NCBI GenBank assembly: GCA_035458585.1
Contig: DATHZN010000068.1
Span: 1 to 64,000 of the forward strand
Origin: Marinobacterium_E sp035458585
Lineage (GTDB): Bacteria > Pseudomonadota > Gammaproteobacteria > Pseudomonadales > Balneatricaceae
Direction of reading: 5' to 3'
Length of the DNA stretch: 64,000 nucleotides
Shown: positions 36,338-45,612 of the stretch, piece after piece
Numbering within the stretch: the stretch's first letter is position 1
Layout of the letters: each line of letters opens with the position of its first letter
Translations under genes and position numbers: made by a program
The notes under the pieces: model-generated
The model's input: the letters and a program-made list of their open reading frames with translations, nothing else
Database searches by the model: none
What the model was told of the DNA's origin: nothing

Positions 36338-37861
36338 ATGTGCGGTATCGTTGGCATTGTTGCCAAAAGTTTTGTAAACCAGACTATTTTTGACGCCCTG
36401 ACGGTGTTACAACATCGCGGTCAGGATGCGGCCGGAATGGTGACCTGTGATGGTCAGCGTTTTTTCCTTCGCAAGGATAATGGTTTAGTCAATGAGGTGT
36501 TCCGCACACGTCATATGAAGAAACTGAACGGCAATATGGGTATAGGGCATGTGCGCTACCCGACGGCCGGTAGCTCCAGTTCTGCTGAAGCTCAGCCCTT
36601 CTATGTCAACTCTCCCTATGGGATCGCTCTGGCGCACAATGGCAACCTGACGAATGCTGAGCAGTTAGCTGACGAGGTGTTCCGTTCCGATTTACGACAC
36701 ATCAACACAACTTCAGACTCGGAAGTGCTGCTCAACGTCTTTGCCCATGAGTTGCAGGCTCTGGGAAAATTGAACCCCAGCGCTGATGATATCTTCCGAG
36801 CGGTTGAGCGCGTGCACCAGCGCTGTGAGGGCGGTTATGCAGTGGTGGCTATTATCACCGGCTACGGCATCGTGGCATTCCGTGATCCCTTTGGCATCCG
36901 ACCCGTGGTTTATGGCAAGCGCGAATCGGAACAGGGCACTGAGTATATGGTGGCATCAGAGAGCGTAGCACTGGACACCTCAGGCTTTGAGCTGGTTCGG
37001 GATCTGGAACCTGGCGAGGCCATCTTTATCTCTCAAGATGGCCAGATTGCAACCAAGCAGTGTGCCGCCAAATCGATTCTGGCGCCTTGCCTGTTTGAGT
37101 ATGTCTATTTAGCTCGCCCCGACTCTATTATTGACGGTATCTCTGTGCATCACGCGCGTATGGAGATGGGGATCAAGTTGGCTGAAAAAGTGATGCGTGA
37201 GCGTCCTGATCACGATATCGATGTGATCATACCGATTCCTGATACCAGCCGTACCTCGGCGTTAGAGATGGCGAAGGTGCTTGGTGTTACTTTTCGCGAG
37301 GGCTTTATTAAAAATCGCTATATCGGCCGCACCTTTATCATGCCTGGACAGACACAGCGCAAAAAGTCGGTTCGCCAAAAGCTCAACCCGATTTCAGCTG
37401 AGTTCCGCGATAAAGTTGTGATGCTGGTCGATGACTCTATTGTTCGCGGCACCACCTCTGCGCAGATTGTTGAGATGGCCCGCCAGGCGGGTGCACGCAA
37501 GGTCTACTTCGCCTCGGCTGCGCCGGAAGTACGCTACCCGAACGTTTTTGGTATCGATATGCCATCCCCAACTGAACTGATCGCCCATAACCGCACAGCT
37601 GATGAGATTGGTGAGTTGATTGGAGCAGACTGGATGCTGTATCAGGACCTGGACGATCTGAAAGGTTCCATTACAAAATTTAATCAACAGATCGATGATT
37701 TTGATACCTGCGTATTTAACGGCCAGTATGTAACGGGAACAGTTTCTCAGGAGTACCTGGATCGGATCGATGCTAAGCGCAACGACGATGCCAAGGCTTC
37801 GGCAGACAGTAAGCAGGAGGCTGGCGGTAACGAGTCGGCAGATCTGCACAGCGCTTTCTGA
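36338..37861 (+). CDS. purF: Amidophosphoribosyltransferase
   Basis: A 507-residue enzyme for the first step of purine synthesis. The mature N-terminal nucleophile Cys2 is present (MCGIVGIV, no propeptide), the glutaminase domain covers about 2-235, and the PRPP-binding loop is MLVDDSIVRGTTSAQIVEMA (about 364-383). AGAGG precedes the ATG. No clear PurR box was identified by eye in the short leader after cvpA. Confidence 0.97.
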   Translation: MCGIVGIVAKSFVNQTIFDALTVLQHRGQDAAGMVTCDGQRFFLRKDNGLVNEVFRTRHMKKLNGNMGIGHVRYPTAGSSSSAEAQPFYVNSPYGIALAHNGNLTNAEQLADEVFRSDLRHINTTSDSEVLLNVFAHELQALGKLNPSADDIFRAVERVHQRCEGGYAVVAIITGYGIVAFRDPFGIRPVVYGKRESEQGTEYMVASESVALDTSGFELVRDLEPGEAIFISQDGQIATKQCAAKSILAPCLFEYVYLARPDSIIDGISVHHARMEMGIKLAEKVMRERPDHDIDVIIPIPDTSRTSALEMAKVLGVTFREGFIKNRYIGRTFIMPGQTQRKKSVRQKLNPISAEFRDKVVMLVDDSIVRGTTSAQIVEMARQAGARKVYFASAAPEVRYPNVFGIDMPSPTELIAHNRTADEIGELIGADWMLYQDLDDLKGSITKFNQQIDDFDTCVFNGQYVTGTVSQEYLDRIDAKRNDDAKASADSKQEAGGNESADLHSAF

Positions 37862-37868
37862 GGTAGAG

Positions 37869-39098
37869 ATGGCTAATAAGAGCTTTGAGCGTCCACAGCG
37901 ACTGCAGTTTAACGACAATAATTACGCCACTGAGACCTTGGCGGTCCGTGCAGGGCAGCATCGCAGTCAGGAAGGGGAGCACTCAGATGCCATTTATCCT
38001 ACTTCCAGCTTTGTCTACACCAGTGCACACGAAGCTGCAGGTACCTTCGGTGGAGACATAGAGGGTAATGTTTACTCCCGTTTTACTAATCCTACGGTAC
38101 AAGCTTTTGAGCGCCGCATCGCGGCAATGGAGGGGGGTGAGCGAGCCGTTGCAACATCCTCGGGTATGGCGGCAATTCTCAGCCTCTGTCTGTCGCTGAT
38201 GAAGCAGGGTGATCATGTCGTCTGTTCCCGCTCGGTATTTGGCTCAACCGTCTCGTTATTTGAAAAGTACATTAGCCGGACGGGTATTGAGACTACCTTT
38301 GTTGACCCTAAAGATATCGAAGCCTGGCGGACTGCCGTGCGATCGAATACGCGAATGCTGTTTTTGGAGACACCCAGTAATCCCTTGGCTGAGGTGACCG
38401 ACATTCGTGCAGTCAGTGAAGTGGCAAAGGCAGTCGGTGCAAAATTGGTGGTCGATAACTGTTTTCTCACACCCGCCCTGCAGAAGCCTCTTAGTATCGG
38501 TGCAGATATTATTATGCACTCCGCCACCAAATATCTTGATGGACAGGGGCGAGTAATCGGTGGCGTAGTGGTGGGTAGCGATGCCGACATGGAAGAGGTG
38601 TTTGGGTTCGTCCGCACAGCCGGCACTTGCCTTAGCCCGTTCAACGCGTGGGTGTTCCAGAAAGGCCTAGAGACACTACCTCTTCGCATGCGCGCTCACT
38701 CTGAAGCTGCCCTCGAGCTTGCTCAGTGGCTTGAGGTACAGCCACAGGTTGAGCGTGTTTACTACTCAGGTCTCAAGTCACATGCTCAACACGACCTTGC
38801 AGCCAGCCAACAGACAGGTTTTGGTGGTGTGCTGTCATTTGAAGTGAAGTCTCACGAGGTCGACTTAAAAGCAGCCGCTTGGCGGGTGATTGACGCCACC
38901 GAGATGATCTCTATCACCGGTAACCTTGGTGATGTAAAAACAACGATCACACACCCGGCAACTACCACTCATGGACGTATGTCCGCTGCCTCACGAGCGC
39001 AGGCGGGTATTCGAGATTCGCTGATTCGTGTGTCAGTCGGACTTGAAAGCATCGATGATCTCAAGGCGGATCTGCAGCTCGGTCTTAACGCGATCTAA
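37869..39098 (+). CDS. metZ: O-succinylhomoserine sulfhydrylase
   Basis: A 409-residue PLP enzyme of the Cys/Met metabolism family that makes homocysteine directly from O-succinylhomoserine and sulfide. The PLP lysine is in MHSATKYLDGQGRVIGG, and SSGMAAI forms the phosphate pocket. The start at 37869 has GAGGTAGAG upstream, and a longer frame running back into purF is rejected. Position after purF and motifs match MetZ of Pseudomonas, so methionine is probably made by direct sulfhydrylation. Confidence 0.93.
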   Translation: MANKSFERPQRLQFNDNNYATETLAVRAGQHRSQEGEHSDAIYPTSSFVYTSAHEAAGTFGGDIEGNVYSRFTNPTVQAFERRIAAMEGGERAVATSSGMAAILSLCLSLMKQGDHVVCSRSVFGSTVSLFEKYISRTGIETTFVDPKDIEAWRTAVRSNTRMLFLETPSNPLAEVTDIRAVSEVAKAVGAKLVVDNCFLTPALQKPLSIGADIIMHSATKYLDGQGRVIGGVVVGSDADMEEVFGFVRTAGTCLSPFNAWVFQKGLETLPLRMRAHSEAALELAQWLEVQPQVERVYYSGLKSHAQHDLAASQQTGFGGVLSFEVKSHEVDLKAAAWRVIDATEMISITGNLGDVKTTITHPATTTHGRMSAASRAQAGIRDSLIRVSVGLESIDDLKADLQLGLNAI

Positions 39099-39101
39099 AC
39101 C

Positions 39102-40049
39102 ATGCAGATTGTACTTGCCCCCATGGAGGGGGTTGTGGATGCCCCGATGCGCCGCCTACAAGCAGCCATAGGGGGACCCGATGCGATGGTGACCGAGTTC
39201 GTTCGAGTGACCGATACCCTGCTTCCTCCAAAGGTCTTCTATCGTCTGGTTCCTGAGTTACAGCAAGAGGTTTGCGGTTATGGGCATGTGCCACTGACCG
39301 TTCAGTTACTAGGTTCAAATCCGGAGTCCCTCGGTATGAATGCCGTGCGGGCTGTTGAATTGGGCTCCAGAGCGATAGATCTCAATTTTGGCTGTCCTGC
39401 TAAAACTGTTAATAAAAGTATGGGCGGAGCGATTATGCTCAGGCAACCCGACTCAGTTTATGCAGCTGTTAAAGGTGTGCGACAAGCTGTGGATTCGCGC
39501 TATCCAGTGAGTGGTAAGATGCGTCTCGGTTATGAGGACAAAAGCCTTGCACTGGAGAATGCCAAGGCTATTGAGGAGGGTGGAGCCGCCTATCTTACTG
39601 TACATGCACGAACTAAAGTTGAGGGCTATAAACCACCTGCCCATTGGGAGTGGATTGCACGGATTCGGGAGTCAGTTGCAATTCCCGTGGTCGCTAATGG
39701 CGAGATATGGACTCCAGAGGATTACCATAGGTGCAGGGAGATCAGTGGTTGTGCAAGGGTTATGATTGGTCGTGGTTTGGTAGCGAACCCTTTTTTGGTA
39801 GAACAGATCCGCAACCCCGAGGCGAGCCGTGACACTGACGTGAATTGGTCGCGACTGCAGCCATATCTACTCGGTTTTTTTGAGGATGTACGCACCACTA
39901 TCGAAGAGCGACATGTTCATGGACGTATCAAACAGTGGCTGACGATGTTGGGTTGGCATTTCCCGCAGGCTAAGGAGCTATTCCAGCGCCTGCGTACTCA
40001 GAGAGAGGTTCTTGGGGTAGAGCGAGAGCTCCGCCGTACCCTTGCTTAA
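39102..40049 (+). CDS. dusC: tRNA-dihydrouridine(16) synthase DusC
   Basis: A 315-residue flavoenzyme, the same length as E. coli DusC, that reduces uridine 16 in the tRNA D-loop. The N-terminal FMN-binding APMEGVVDAPMR and the catalytic cysteine in NFGCPAKTVNKSMGG are clear. The DusC-type start MQIVLAPMEGV distinguishes it from DusA and DusB. It starts three bases after metZ. Its stop codon shares TTAA with the convergent receiver gene. Confidence 0.93.
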   Translation: MQIVLAPMEGVVDAPMRRLQAAIGGPDAMVTEFVRVTDTLLPPKVFYRLVPELQQEVCGYGHVPLTVQLLGSNPESLGMNAVRAVELGSRAIDLNFGCPAKTVNKSMGGAIMLRQPDSVYAAVKGVRQAVDSRYPVSGKMRLGYEDKSLALENAKAIEEGGAAYLTVHARTKVEGYKPPAHWEWIARIRESVAIPVVANGEIWTPEDYHRCREISGCARVMIGRGLVANPFLVEQIRNPEASRDTDVNWSRLQPYLLGFFEDVRTTIEERHVHGRIKQWLTMLGWHFPQAKELFQRLRTQREVLGVERELRRTLA

Positions 40050-40474
40050 ACAACACCGGGGCTGAAGTGAAGCTGATTGCTCGCTTGAACATTTAGTTTG
40101 TCTGCCTTAGCCCGAGCCAATACCGCCCTTACTGCCGTAAACAGGCTGTCTGGATTCAGTGGTTTTAGGAGCAAACCGGCTGCACCCTCGTCAAACAGCA
40201 ACTGAGCCTCAGACTGCTGCTCCTTAGTTGTCATAACCAGTGAACGGTTCAATAGCGACGGATTAGCTTCACTTAGGTGACGCACCAGCTTCACAGCTCC
40301 GATCCCTCCGATATCTGTCCCGAATAGCAAGGCCCTAGGAGGTGATGCAAGCATCTCCCTCAAGGCAAATGTAGGATCTGAAATCAGCACTAGCTCAAAG
40401 TGCGAATCTAATATTGACTGAACACGCAGCAGATCAGCAGGATTGCGGTCAATGCAGACAATCTTGGTTTCCAA
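40046..40474 (-). CDS. Degenerate response-regulator receiver protein
   Basis: A 142-residue protein consisting of one receiver-like domain and a short tail. The fold pattern is recognisable (KIVCIDRNPADLLRVQSIL at the start, AAGLLLKPLN with the conserved lysine near the end). The phosphoacceptor position is altered: the strand reads RALLFGTDIGG, placing Gly where Asp is expected, and only one of the acidic-pair residues remains (CIDRN). It may therefore be a phosphorylation-independent regulator. I chose a TTG at 40474 because GGGAG lies six bases upstream and the domain begins there; an ATG 20 codons earlier lacks such support. No kinase or output-domain gene is adjacent. Confidence 0.65.
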   Translation of the reverse strand: METKIVCIDRNPADLLRVQSILDSHFELVLISDPTFALREMLASPPRALLFGTDIGGIGAVKLVRHLSEANPSLLNRSLVMTTKEQQSEAQLLFDEGAAGLLLKPLNPDSLFTAVRAVLARAKADKLNVQASNQLHFSPGVV

Positions 40475-40632
40475 ATACTTCTCCCGAAGGCGAAGATTGT
40501 TGCTAATCAACAATCTCGGTCGTCCTAGACCCACAAGGCACCGTCTACTGCACGGTAATGGAGTGGGGGGAGAAGGTCAAATGAACAATATGCTTGCAGG
40601 TAAATTTCGCGGATGTACTTCTGATCAAGTGC

Positions 40633-40654
40633 ACCCGCGTTGTTTTACGCGGGT
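40633..40654 (-). terminator. Hairpin overlapping the ligB stop codon
   Basis: ACCCGCG and CGCGGGT (40633-40639 and 40648-40654) form a 7-bp stem with an 8-base loop that contains the ligB stop codon on the minus strand. No T-run follows in the transcript direction, so it may be a weak terminator or a 3'-end stability structure. Confidence 0.4.
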
Positions 40655-41484
40655 AGCAGGAGTTGTAGCCCCGCTGCGGTGTTGGAGATGGGCGCCACAA
40701 GGCGACGTTCAACCTCCTTTACAGGGCCGCTAAAACAGCCACGAGCCGCAAGCCACATAGCCAATTCAACTCCCTGGGCTCCCGCAATACGGGTTAGATC
40801 ATCGTTAGTATACTGGCACAGGGCCTCAGGGTCGGTTACCAGCTGATCCATGCACATGCGGTCAAAGTCAGTATTGAGATAGCCGGCTCGCTCACCGTCA
40901 AGCTGATGCGACAGCCCGCCAGTACCGAGCACGACGACTTTCTCTTCGGAATTCCAGCTACGAATTGCATCACCGATGGCCTTACCGAAGGCATACGAAC
41001 GCGAGGGTTTCGGCATTGGGTGGCGTTCACAGTTGATTGCAACCGGTATGACCTTGATGCGCTGATAGCTGTGGTTGGGCCAAAGAACCGACATGGGTAC
41101 AGTCGCACCATGATCAACTTTGATCTCCTGACACACCGTTGGATCAAAGTCATTCTCGATCAGATGATTGATAATGTGCCAAGACAGTTCAGTCTCGCCG
41201 GTCAGTGCCGGAATTGGATTGATCCCCCATCCCTCATCGGCGTTCTCATATTGCGCGGCAGCGCCAATCGCAAAGGTTGGTTTTTTGTCCAGAAACATCG
41301 ACAGCCCGTGGTCATTGTAAAAGAGCACGGCAATATCGGGCTTCTGCGCCTGAAGAAACTCGCGCATAGGCTTATAGCCCGCGAAAAAATCGACCCAGTA
41401 AGGTGTGTTCTCGAGTCCCTGATCAACCGCACGTCCAATTGCAGGTATATGCGAAGTACCGATCATACCAATCATTTTAGCCAT
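40645..41484 (-). CDS. ligB: Protocatechuate 4,5-dioxygenase beta subunit
   Basis: A 279-residue type II extradiol dioxygenase catalytic subunit. The iron ligands of this family are in place: H12 in GTSHIPAIG, H59 in YNDHG and E240 in GVELAMW, with the candidate catalytic base H193 in GLSHQLDGE. With the alpha subunit it opens protocatechuate between C4 and C5 to 4-carboxy-2-hydroxymuconate-6-semialdehyde. Its ATG overlaps the ligA end by 8 bases, and it is the last gene of the leftward operon. A gallate-type substrate is possible in some relatives, but the separate small alpha subunit favours protocatechuate. Confidence 0.93.
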   Translation of the reverse strand: MAKMIGMIGTSHIPAIGRAVDQGLENTPYWVDFFAGYKPMREFLQAQKPDIAVLFYNDHGLSMFLDKKPTFAIGAAAQYENADEGWGINPIPALTGETELSWHIINHLIENDFDPTVCQEIKVDHGATVPMSVLWPNHSYQRIKVIPVAINCERHPMPKPSRSYAFGKAIGDAIRSWNSEEKVVVLGTGGLSHQLDGERAGYLNTDFDRMCMDQLVTDPEALCQYTNDDLTRIAGAQGVELAMWLAARGCFSGPVKEVERRLVAPISNTAAGLQLLLPA

Positions 41485-41836
41485 TAGGTTTGCCCACCTT
41501 CTGTGAATCCAAATATGCCTGAAACTCGGCAGTGGTCTGGCCGGTCATAATCCCACCAAGATCCTGTACGTTCAGCCCTAATACGCCGGCAAATTTGGCC
41601 AGGTAGTAGATACTGCCGCCATTTCGGAGCAAGGTAATAATATCGCGTTTGAGAATCGCCTCTTTCTGCACCTCGTTAAGACCGAACTTGTCACAGTATG
41701 CGGCTTCGTCCTGGAGAAAGGCTTCGCGACCCGCTGCTTCGTTAAAAGTAAAACACATGCGGTTGAGGTTGTAGCCGAGCGTGGCCATTGCTCCGTCAAA
41801 TTTGTAGGTGCCGTGTGGCGTCGAGCTATCAGCCAT
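41477..41836 (-). CDS. ligA: Protocatechuate 4,5-dioxygenase alpha subunit
   Basis: A 119-residue all-helical LigA-type subunit that covers the active site of LigB. Family hallmarks include GYNLNRMCFTFN (about 21-32) and the C-terminal LAKFAGVLGLNVQDLGGIMT (about 79-98). Stoichiometric expression with ligB is suggested by the 8-base overlap. Preceded by ligI with an 8-base gap. Confidence 0.93.
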   Translation of the reverse strand: MADSSTPHGTYKFDGAMATLGYNLNRMCFTFNEAAGREAFLQDEAAYCDKFGLNEVQKEAILKRDIITLLRNGGSIYYLAKFAGVLGLNVQDLGGIMTGQTTAEFQAYLDSQKVGKPNG

Positions 41837-41844
41837 TTTTCCTC

Positions 41845-42717
41845 CTAGCGATTCCAGTAAAGACGCATTGGGTTATCAATTAGCAGTTTGTGTTGGAGCG
41901 CTTCAGTAACCGCGATTTTTGGAATCACGTCCACCAAAGCGCCATCATCTGGGGTATGTGATTTCATATTAGGGTGTGGCCAGTCGGTGCCCCAGAGTAC
42001 ACGATCGGGAAAAGTTTCCACCAGTATGCGCATATAGGGCACCACATCAGAGTAGTCGGGTGGTTGCTGTGTCAGCCGCTCAGGACAACTTACTTTTGTC
42101 CAAATCTTATCGTTCTCGTGCATCAGCTTTATAAAACGTTGGAAGTCCGGGTGATCGGTGCCTTTGCTCACATCAGGGCGACCCATATGATCAACCACGA
42201 TGGTGGTGTTCAACTCGTTAAGAAAAGGGATCAGATTTTCGAGGTCGGGTGCCTCAAAGTAGACAACAATATGCCAACCCAGAGGCTTAATTTTCTCGGC
42301 AATAGAGAAAAATACCTCCTTTGGTGTGCTATCGACCAAGCGTTTGACGAAGTTAAAACGCACGCCACGCACGCCTGCAGCATCCATTGCCTCGAGCTCT
42401 GAGGCGCTAATACCAGGGTCAACCACTGCCACACCACGAGCGAGCTCACCGGCCGCCTCAAGTGCATCGACCAGTGCAGCGTTATCGGTACCGTGACATG
42501 ACGCCTGAACAATTACGTTTCGACTGAAGCCAAGGTGGTCTCGAAGAGCAAAGAGCTGCTCTTTAGAGGCGTCACAGGGAGTGTACTTACGCTTGGGGTG
42601 ATAGGGGAATTTATCCGCCGGACCAAATACGTGACAATGCGCGTCGACTGCACCTATAGGCGCAATAAACTCGGGCCTTTTAGGATTGTCGTGAAAAGGA
42701 CGGTAGTCGGCATCCAT
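41845..42717 (-). CDS. ligI: 2-pyrone-4,6-dicarboxylate hydrolase
   Basis: A 290-residue amidohydrolase-superfamily lactonase that opens 2-pyrone-4,6-dicarboxylate to 4-oxalomesaconate. The N-terminal AVDAHCHVFGPADKFPY and the C-terminal VLWGTDWPHPN, with the catalytic aspartate, are characteristic of LigI, which works without a tightly bound metal. Length is close to that of the Sphingobium enzyme. It lies between ligU and ligA in the operon. Confidence 0.94.
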   Translation of the reverse strand: MDADYRPFHDNPKRPEFIAPIGAVDAHCHVFGPADKFPYHPKRKYTPCDASKEQLFALRDHLGFSRNVIVQASCHGTDNAALVDALEAAGELARGVAVVDPGISASELEAMDAAGVRGVRFNFVKRLVDSTPKEVFFSIAEKIKPLGWHIVVYFEAPDLENLIPFLNELNTTIVVDHMGRPDVSKGTDHPDFQRFIKLMHENDKIWTKVSCPERLTQQPPDYSDVVPYMRILVETFPDRVLWGTDWPHPNMKSHTPDDGALVDVIPKIAVTEALQHKLLIDNPMRLYWNR

Positions 42718-42735
42718 AATCTCTATTCCTGCTTA

Positions 42736-43791
42736 TTAGGCGAAAACTTCGCCATCAAATAGTTTTCGTGCAGTACGTAGTAACGCAGCGCTTTTGGGTT
42801 GACCATTTTCATCGATATCAATAACCACGGTCATCTCTCCGATTGGATGCTCAACGACCAGGGTTTTAAGGTTTCCCTCTGGGAGTTTGGCGACCGAGGC
42901 AGCCGGTGAGCCTGGGAGAGTAGCAGCTGTAGCAACGCTTACAGCACCCAAGACGCCTATTGAAGCGTGACAGCGGTGTGGAATAAACGTTCGTGTTGAG
43001 AGTGCACCGCCTTCGCGAGCGACACTCACCATGCACATCTTCGGAACTGATTTTTCAGAGACATCACCCAGATTCATCATCGGACCGGCGATCAACCGAA
43101 TAGTCTCTAGTTTTTCGCGCAGGGAGGTGTTGGCCTCAAGCTCCTCGCGTGCCTCCGTGCCGCTGATTCCCATATCTACAGCCCTCAACACCACTACGGG
43201 CATACCGTTATCGATCAACGTACACTCAATACCGTCGATTACATCAGTAGCGTTTCCGGTTGGAAGTAGGGCGCCGCAGGAACTACCAGCTGTATCGAGG
43301 AACTCCAGGGGCACCGCTGCGTGAGTCCCGGGAACACCATCGATCCTAGCCTTGCCGCTGTAATTAACCTTGCCCGCAGGGGTTTGTACTGTGGCTACTG
43401 CGACCTGACCTGTGTTCTCCATGTAGATACGCACCCGGGTCTCGCTACCAGTGGCTTTTACCAGGCCGCGCTCAAGTGCGAAGGGCCCCACACCCGCCAG
43501 AATGTTGCCGCAGTTCTGGGCATCGGTCACAATTGCCTGATCGACAAAGACCTGTAAAAAAAGGTAATCGACATCAGCGTCAGCCCGTTGTGATATGCCA
43601 ACAACAGCGACTTTGGAGGTGATAGGGTCTGCGCCCCCCATACCGTCAATCTGGCGTGGATCGGGTGAACCCATCATTCCCAACAAAAAGGCATCGCGTT
43701 CTGCGGTATCAGACGGCAGGTCCTCTTTGAGAAAGTATCCTGCTTTTGATGTTCCACCGCGCATCCACATGCAGCGGATTCCCTTAGACAT
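42736..43791 (-). CDS. ligU: 4-oxalomesaconate tautomerase (PrpF-like)
   Basis: A 351-residue member of the PrpF isomerase family. It begins with CMWMRGGTSKAGYFLKEDLP, the typical start of GalD/LigU-type 4-oxalomesaconate tautomerases, and has the paired half-domain pattern with NCGNILAGVGPFA (about 96-108). In this context it isomerises 4-oxalomesaconate ahead of hydration. Its first 8 bases overlap the ligK end. PrpF-type methylaconitate isomerase is an alternative by sequence alone, but the operon argues for the lig role. Confidence 0.9.
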   Translation of the reverse strand: MSKGIRCMWMRGGTSKAGYFLKEDLPSDTAERDAFLLGMMGSPDPRQIDGMGGADPITSKVAVVGISQRADADVDYLFLQVFVDQAIVTDAQNCGNILAGVGPFALERGLVKATGSETRVRIYMENTGQVAVATVQTPAGKVNYSGKARIDGVPGTHAAVPLEFLDTAGSSCGALLPTGNATDVIDGIECTLIDNGMPVVVLRAVDMGISGTEAREELEANTSLREKLETIRLIAGPMMNLGDVSEKSVPKMCMVSVAREGGALSTRTFIPHRCHASIGVLGAVSVATAATLPGSPAASVAKLPEGNLKTLVVEHPIGEMTVVIDIDENGQPKSAALLRTARKLFDGEVFA

Positions 43792-44461
43792 ATTTCAGGC
43801 CTTTCTCTTTGAGACGTGGGCGCATGTTGTAGATGTCTAGCCCCAGTTCTCCATTGGCCATGCGGACACGCTTCTCCTCCTCTCGTGCTTCCCGTGCCAG
43901 AGCCTCGTCGAGCACAACTTGCGCATCTTCACGACGTATGACGCATACACCGTCGTCATCGGCGACCATGATATCGCCTGGGTAGATAAGCGCTTCAGCA
44001 CAGACAAGTGGCACATTCACTGAGCCCAGTGTCTCTTTAATTGTGCCTTTAGCGTAAACCGCTTTGGACCAAACCGGGAAACCCATCTCCCGTAAGATCT
44101 TGGTATCGCGGACCCCTGCATCAATTACCAAGCCCTGAACACCACGCGCTTTTGCAGAGGTTGCCAGCAAATCACCAAAGAATCCGTCAACAGACGGGGA
44201 GGTGGGTGCAAACACCATAATATCGCCCGGCTGACACTGTTCAATTGCCACATGCATCATCCAGTTATCGCCTGCAGCACCGGATATGGTCACCGCACTC
44301 CCCGCGATTGCAGCGCCTGCGTAGATGGGACGAATGTAGTGGGCGAGAAGGCCTGTACGTCCCGCTGCTTCATGGACAGTAGCAACACCCAATTTCGCCA
44401 GTCCAGCAATGACCTCCGGATCGGCTCGTTCAATATGCTGTACAACTACGTTTTCTGCCAT
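43784..44461 (-). CDS. ligK: 4-carboxy-4-hydroxy-2-oxoadipate aldolase
   Basis: A 225-residue class II pyruvate aldolase of the RraA-like fold that splits 4-carboxy-4-hydroxy-2-oxoadipate to pyruvate and oxaloacetate; family members also decarboxylate oxaloacetate. The substrate/metal motif is VIDAGVRDTKILREM (about 118-132), preceded by VFAPTSPSVDGFFGDLLA. It lies 10 bases after ligJ and overlaps ligU. Confidence 0.93.
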   Translation of the reverse strand: MAENVVVQHIERADPEVIAGLAKLGVATVHEAAGRTGLLAHYIRPIYAGAAIAGSAVTISGAAGDNWMMHVAIEQCQPGDIMVFAPTSPSVDGFFGDLLATSAKARGVQGLVIDAGVRDTKILREMGFPVWSKAVYAKGTIKETLGSVNVPLVCAEALIYPGDIMVADDDGVCVIRREDAQVVLDEALAREAREEEKRVRMANGELGLDIYNMRPRLKEKGLKYV

Positions 44462-44471
44462 AACGCACTCC

Positions 44472-45479
44472 TTATACTGTCAGGCGACTAAATACGCGAC
44501 GTATATTGCCCTCAAAAATCGCCTGTTTTGCCGCTGCATCAATCTTGGTGGTTGCATCGATATACCGTTTTGTGTCATCAAAATAGTGACCTGTCTGTGG
44601 ATCGATGCCGCGAACAGCACCGATCATTTCTGACGCAAATAGAATGTTCTTTGTTGGGATTACATCAAGAAGCAGGTCGATACCCTTCTGGTGGTACACG
44701 CAGGTGTCAAAGAAGACATTGTTGAGTACACGCTCTTCCAGTTCAAAGCCCTGATCCAACGCCATTCCTCGAAAACGTCCCCAGTGATAAGGCACTGCAC
44801 CGCCACCGTGAGGTATGATAATTTTGAGTGACGGAAAATCTTTAAAAACATCCGACATCATTAACTGCTGAAATCCGGTCGTATCAGCACCGAGGTAGTG
44901 GGAGCCCGTAGTGTCGAAGTTGTGGTTGCAGGCTGCGGATACGTGGATCATCGCTGGGATATCGTATTCACACATCTTCTCGTAGATCGGGTAGAACTCC
45001 CTCGCAGATAACCGACTGCCATTCCAGTGCCCCCCGGACGGGTCAGGGTTGAGGTTAATCCCGATGAATCCCATCTCCTCTACGGTACGCACGATTTCCG
45101 GTACCGACTTGGCGGGATCAACACCCGGAGATTGAGGCAACTGAGCAACCGGCACAAAGTTTTCCGGAAAGAGGTCACACACGCGGCGGATCAGATCGTT
45201 CTGGTTTTCGGTCCAGAAGCGGCTGGTATGCTCATTGCCGATGTGATGCCCCATCCAACTCGCGCGAGGCGAAAATATTGTTAAGTCTGTACCGCGCTCT
45301 TGTTGTAGCCTCAACTGGTTGCTGGTGATCGACTCGCGAATCTCATCATCACTGACGCCGAAGTCGCCTTTCTCACCAATGAAGCTTGGATCTTGGGCAA
45401 CCGCTGCTTTCTGGGCATCGCGCCAGGCCCCCACGCCTGGTGGTGTTGTGGTGTAGTGTCCATGGCAATCAATAATCAT
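44472..45479 (-). CDS. ligJ: 4-oxalomesaconate hydratase
   Basis: A 335-residue amidohydrolase-like hydratase that adds water to the enol or keto form of 4-oxalomesaconate to give 4-carboxy-4-hydroxy-2-oxoadipate. It starts MIIDCHGHYTTTPPG with the metal-binding HxH-type motif, and has MIHVSAACNHNFDTTGSHYL and IIPHGGGAVPYHWGRF in the middle. It is first in the leftward lig operon, 133 bases from the divergent regulator. Confidence 0.92.
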   Translation of the reverse strand: MIIDCHGHYTTTPPGVGAWRDAQKAAVAQDPSFIGEKGDFGVSDDEIRESITSNQLRLQQERGTDLTIFSPRASWMGHHIGNEHTSRFWTENQNDLIRRVCDLFPENFVPVAQLPQSPGVDPAKSVPEIVRTVEEMGFIGINLNPDPSGGHWNGSRLSAREFYPIYEKMCEYDIPAMIHVSAACNHNFDTTGSHYLGADTTGFQQLMMSDVFKDFPSLKIIIPHGGGAVPYHWGRFRGMALDQGFELEERVLNNVFFDTCVYHQKGIDLLLDVIPTKNILFASEMIGAVRGIDPQTGHYFDDTKRYIDATTKIDAAAKQAIFEGNIRRVFSRLTV

Positions 45480-45612
45480 CGTCCATCCTCAGGCTAGGAT
45501 CAGTATTCCGATTATCTAGTATCTGGAAGCAGGGGTGGATCGGCTAGTTGAATTTGATCAGCATGCTATTAGTTTTTGATATAGACTATTTAAAAAGGCT
45601 GGCGTTATTTCA
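45480..45612. promoter_or_regulatory. Divergent promoter region between the lig operon and its LysR regulator
   Basis: The 133-base spacer should hold both promoters. An 8-base palindrome AGCATGCT (45560-45567), within a longer imperfect dyad flanked by A/T runs, is the best candidate for a LysR-type recognition box. I could not pick clear -35/-10 pairs, which fits activator-dependent promoters. Operator identity is inference. Confidence 0.4.

Noticed and set aside
37770..37868. Extended metZ start reaching into purF
   Set aside because: The upstream 33 codons read through purF in another frame, while the ATG at 37869 has a strong ribosome-binding site and the family N-terminus.
41974..42402. 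142-residue rightward frame inside ligI
   Set aside because: ligI is a full-length family match in an overlapping operon; the frame has no support.
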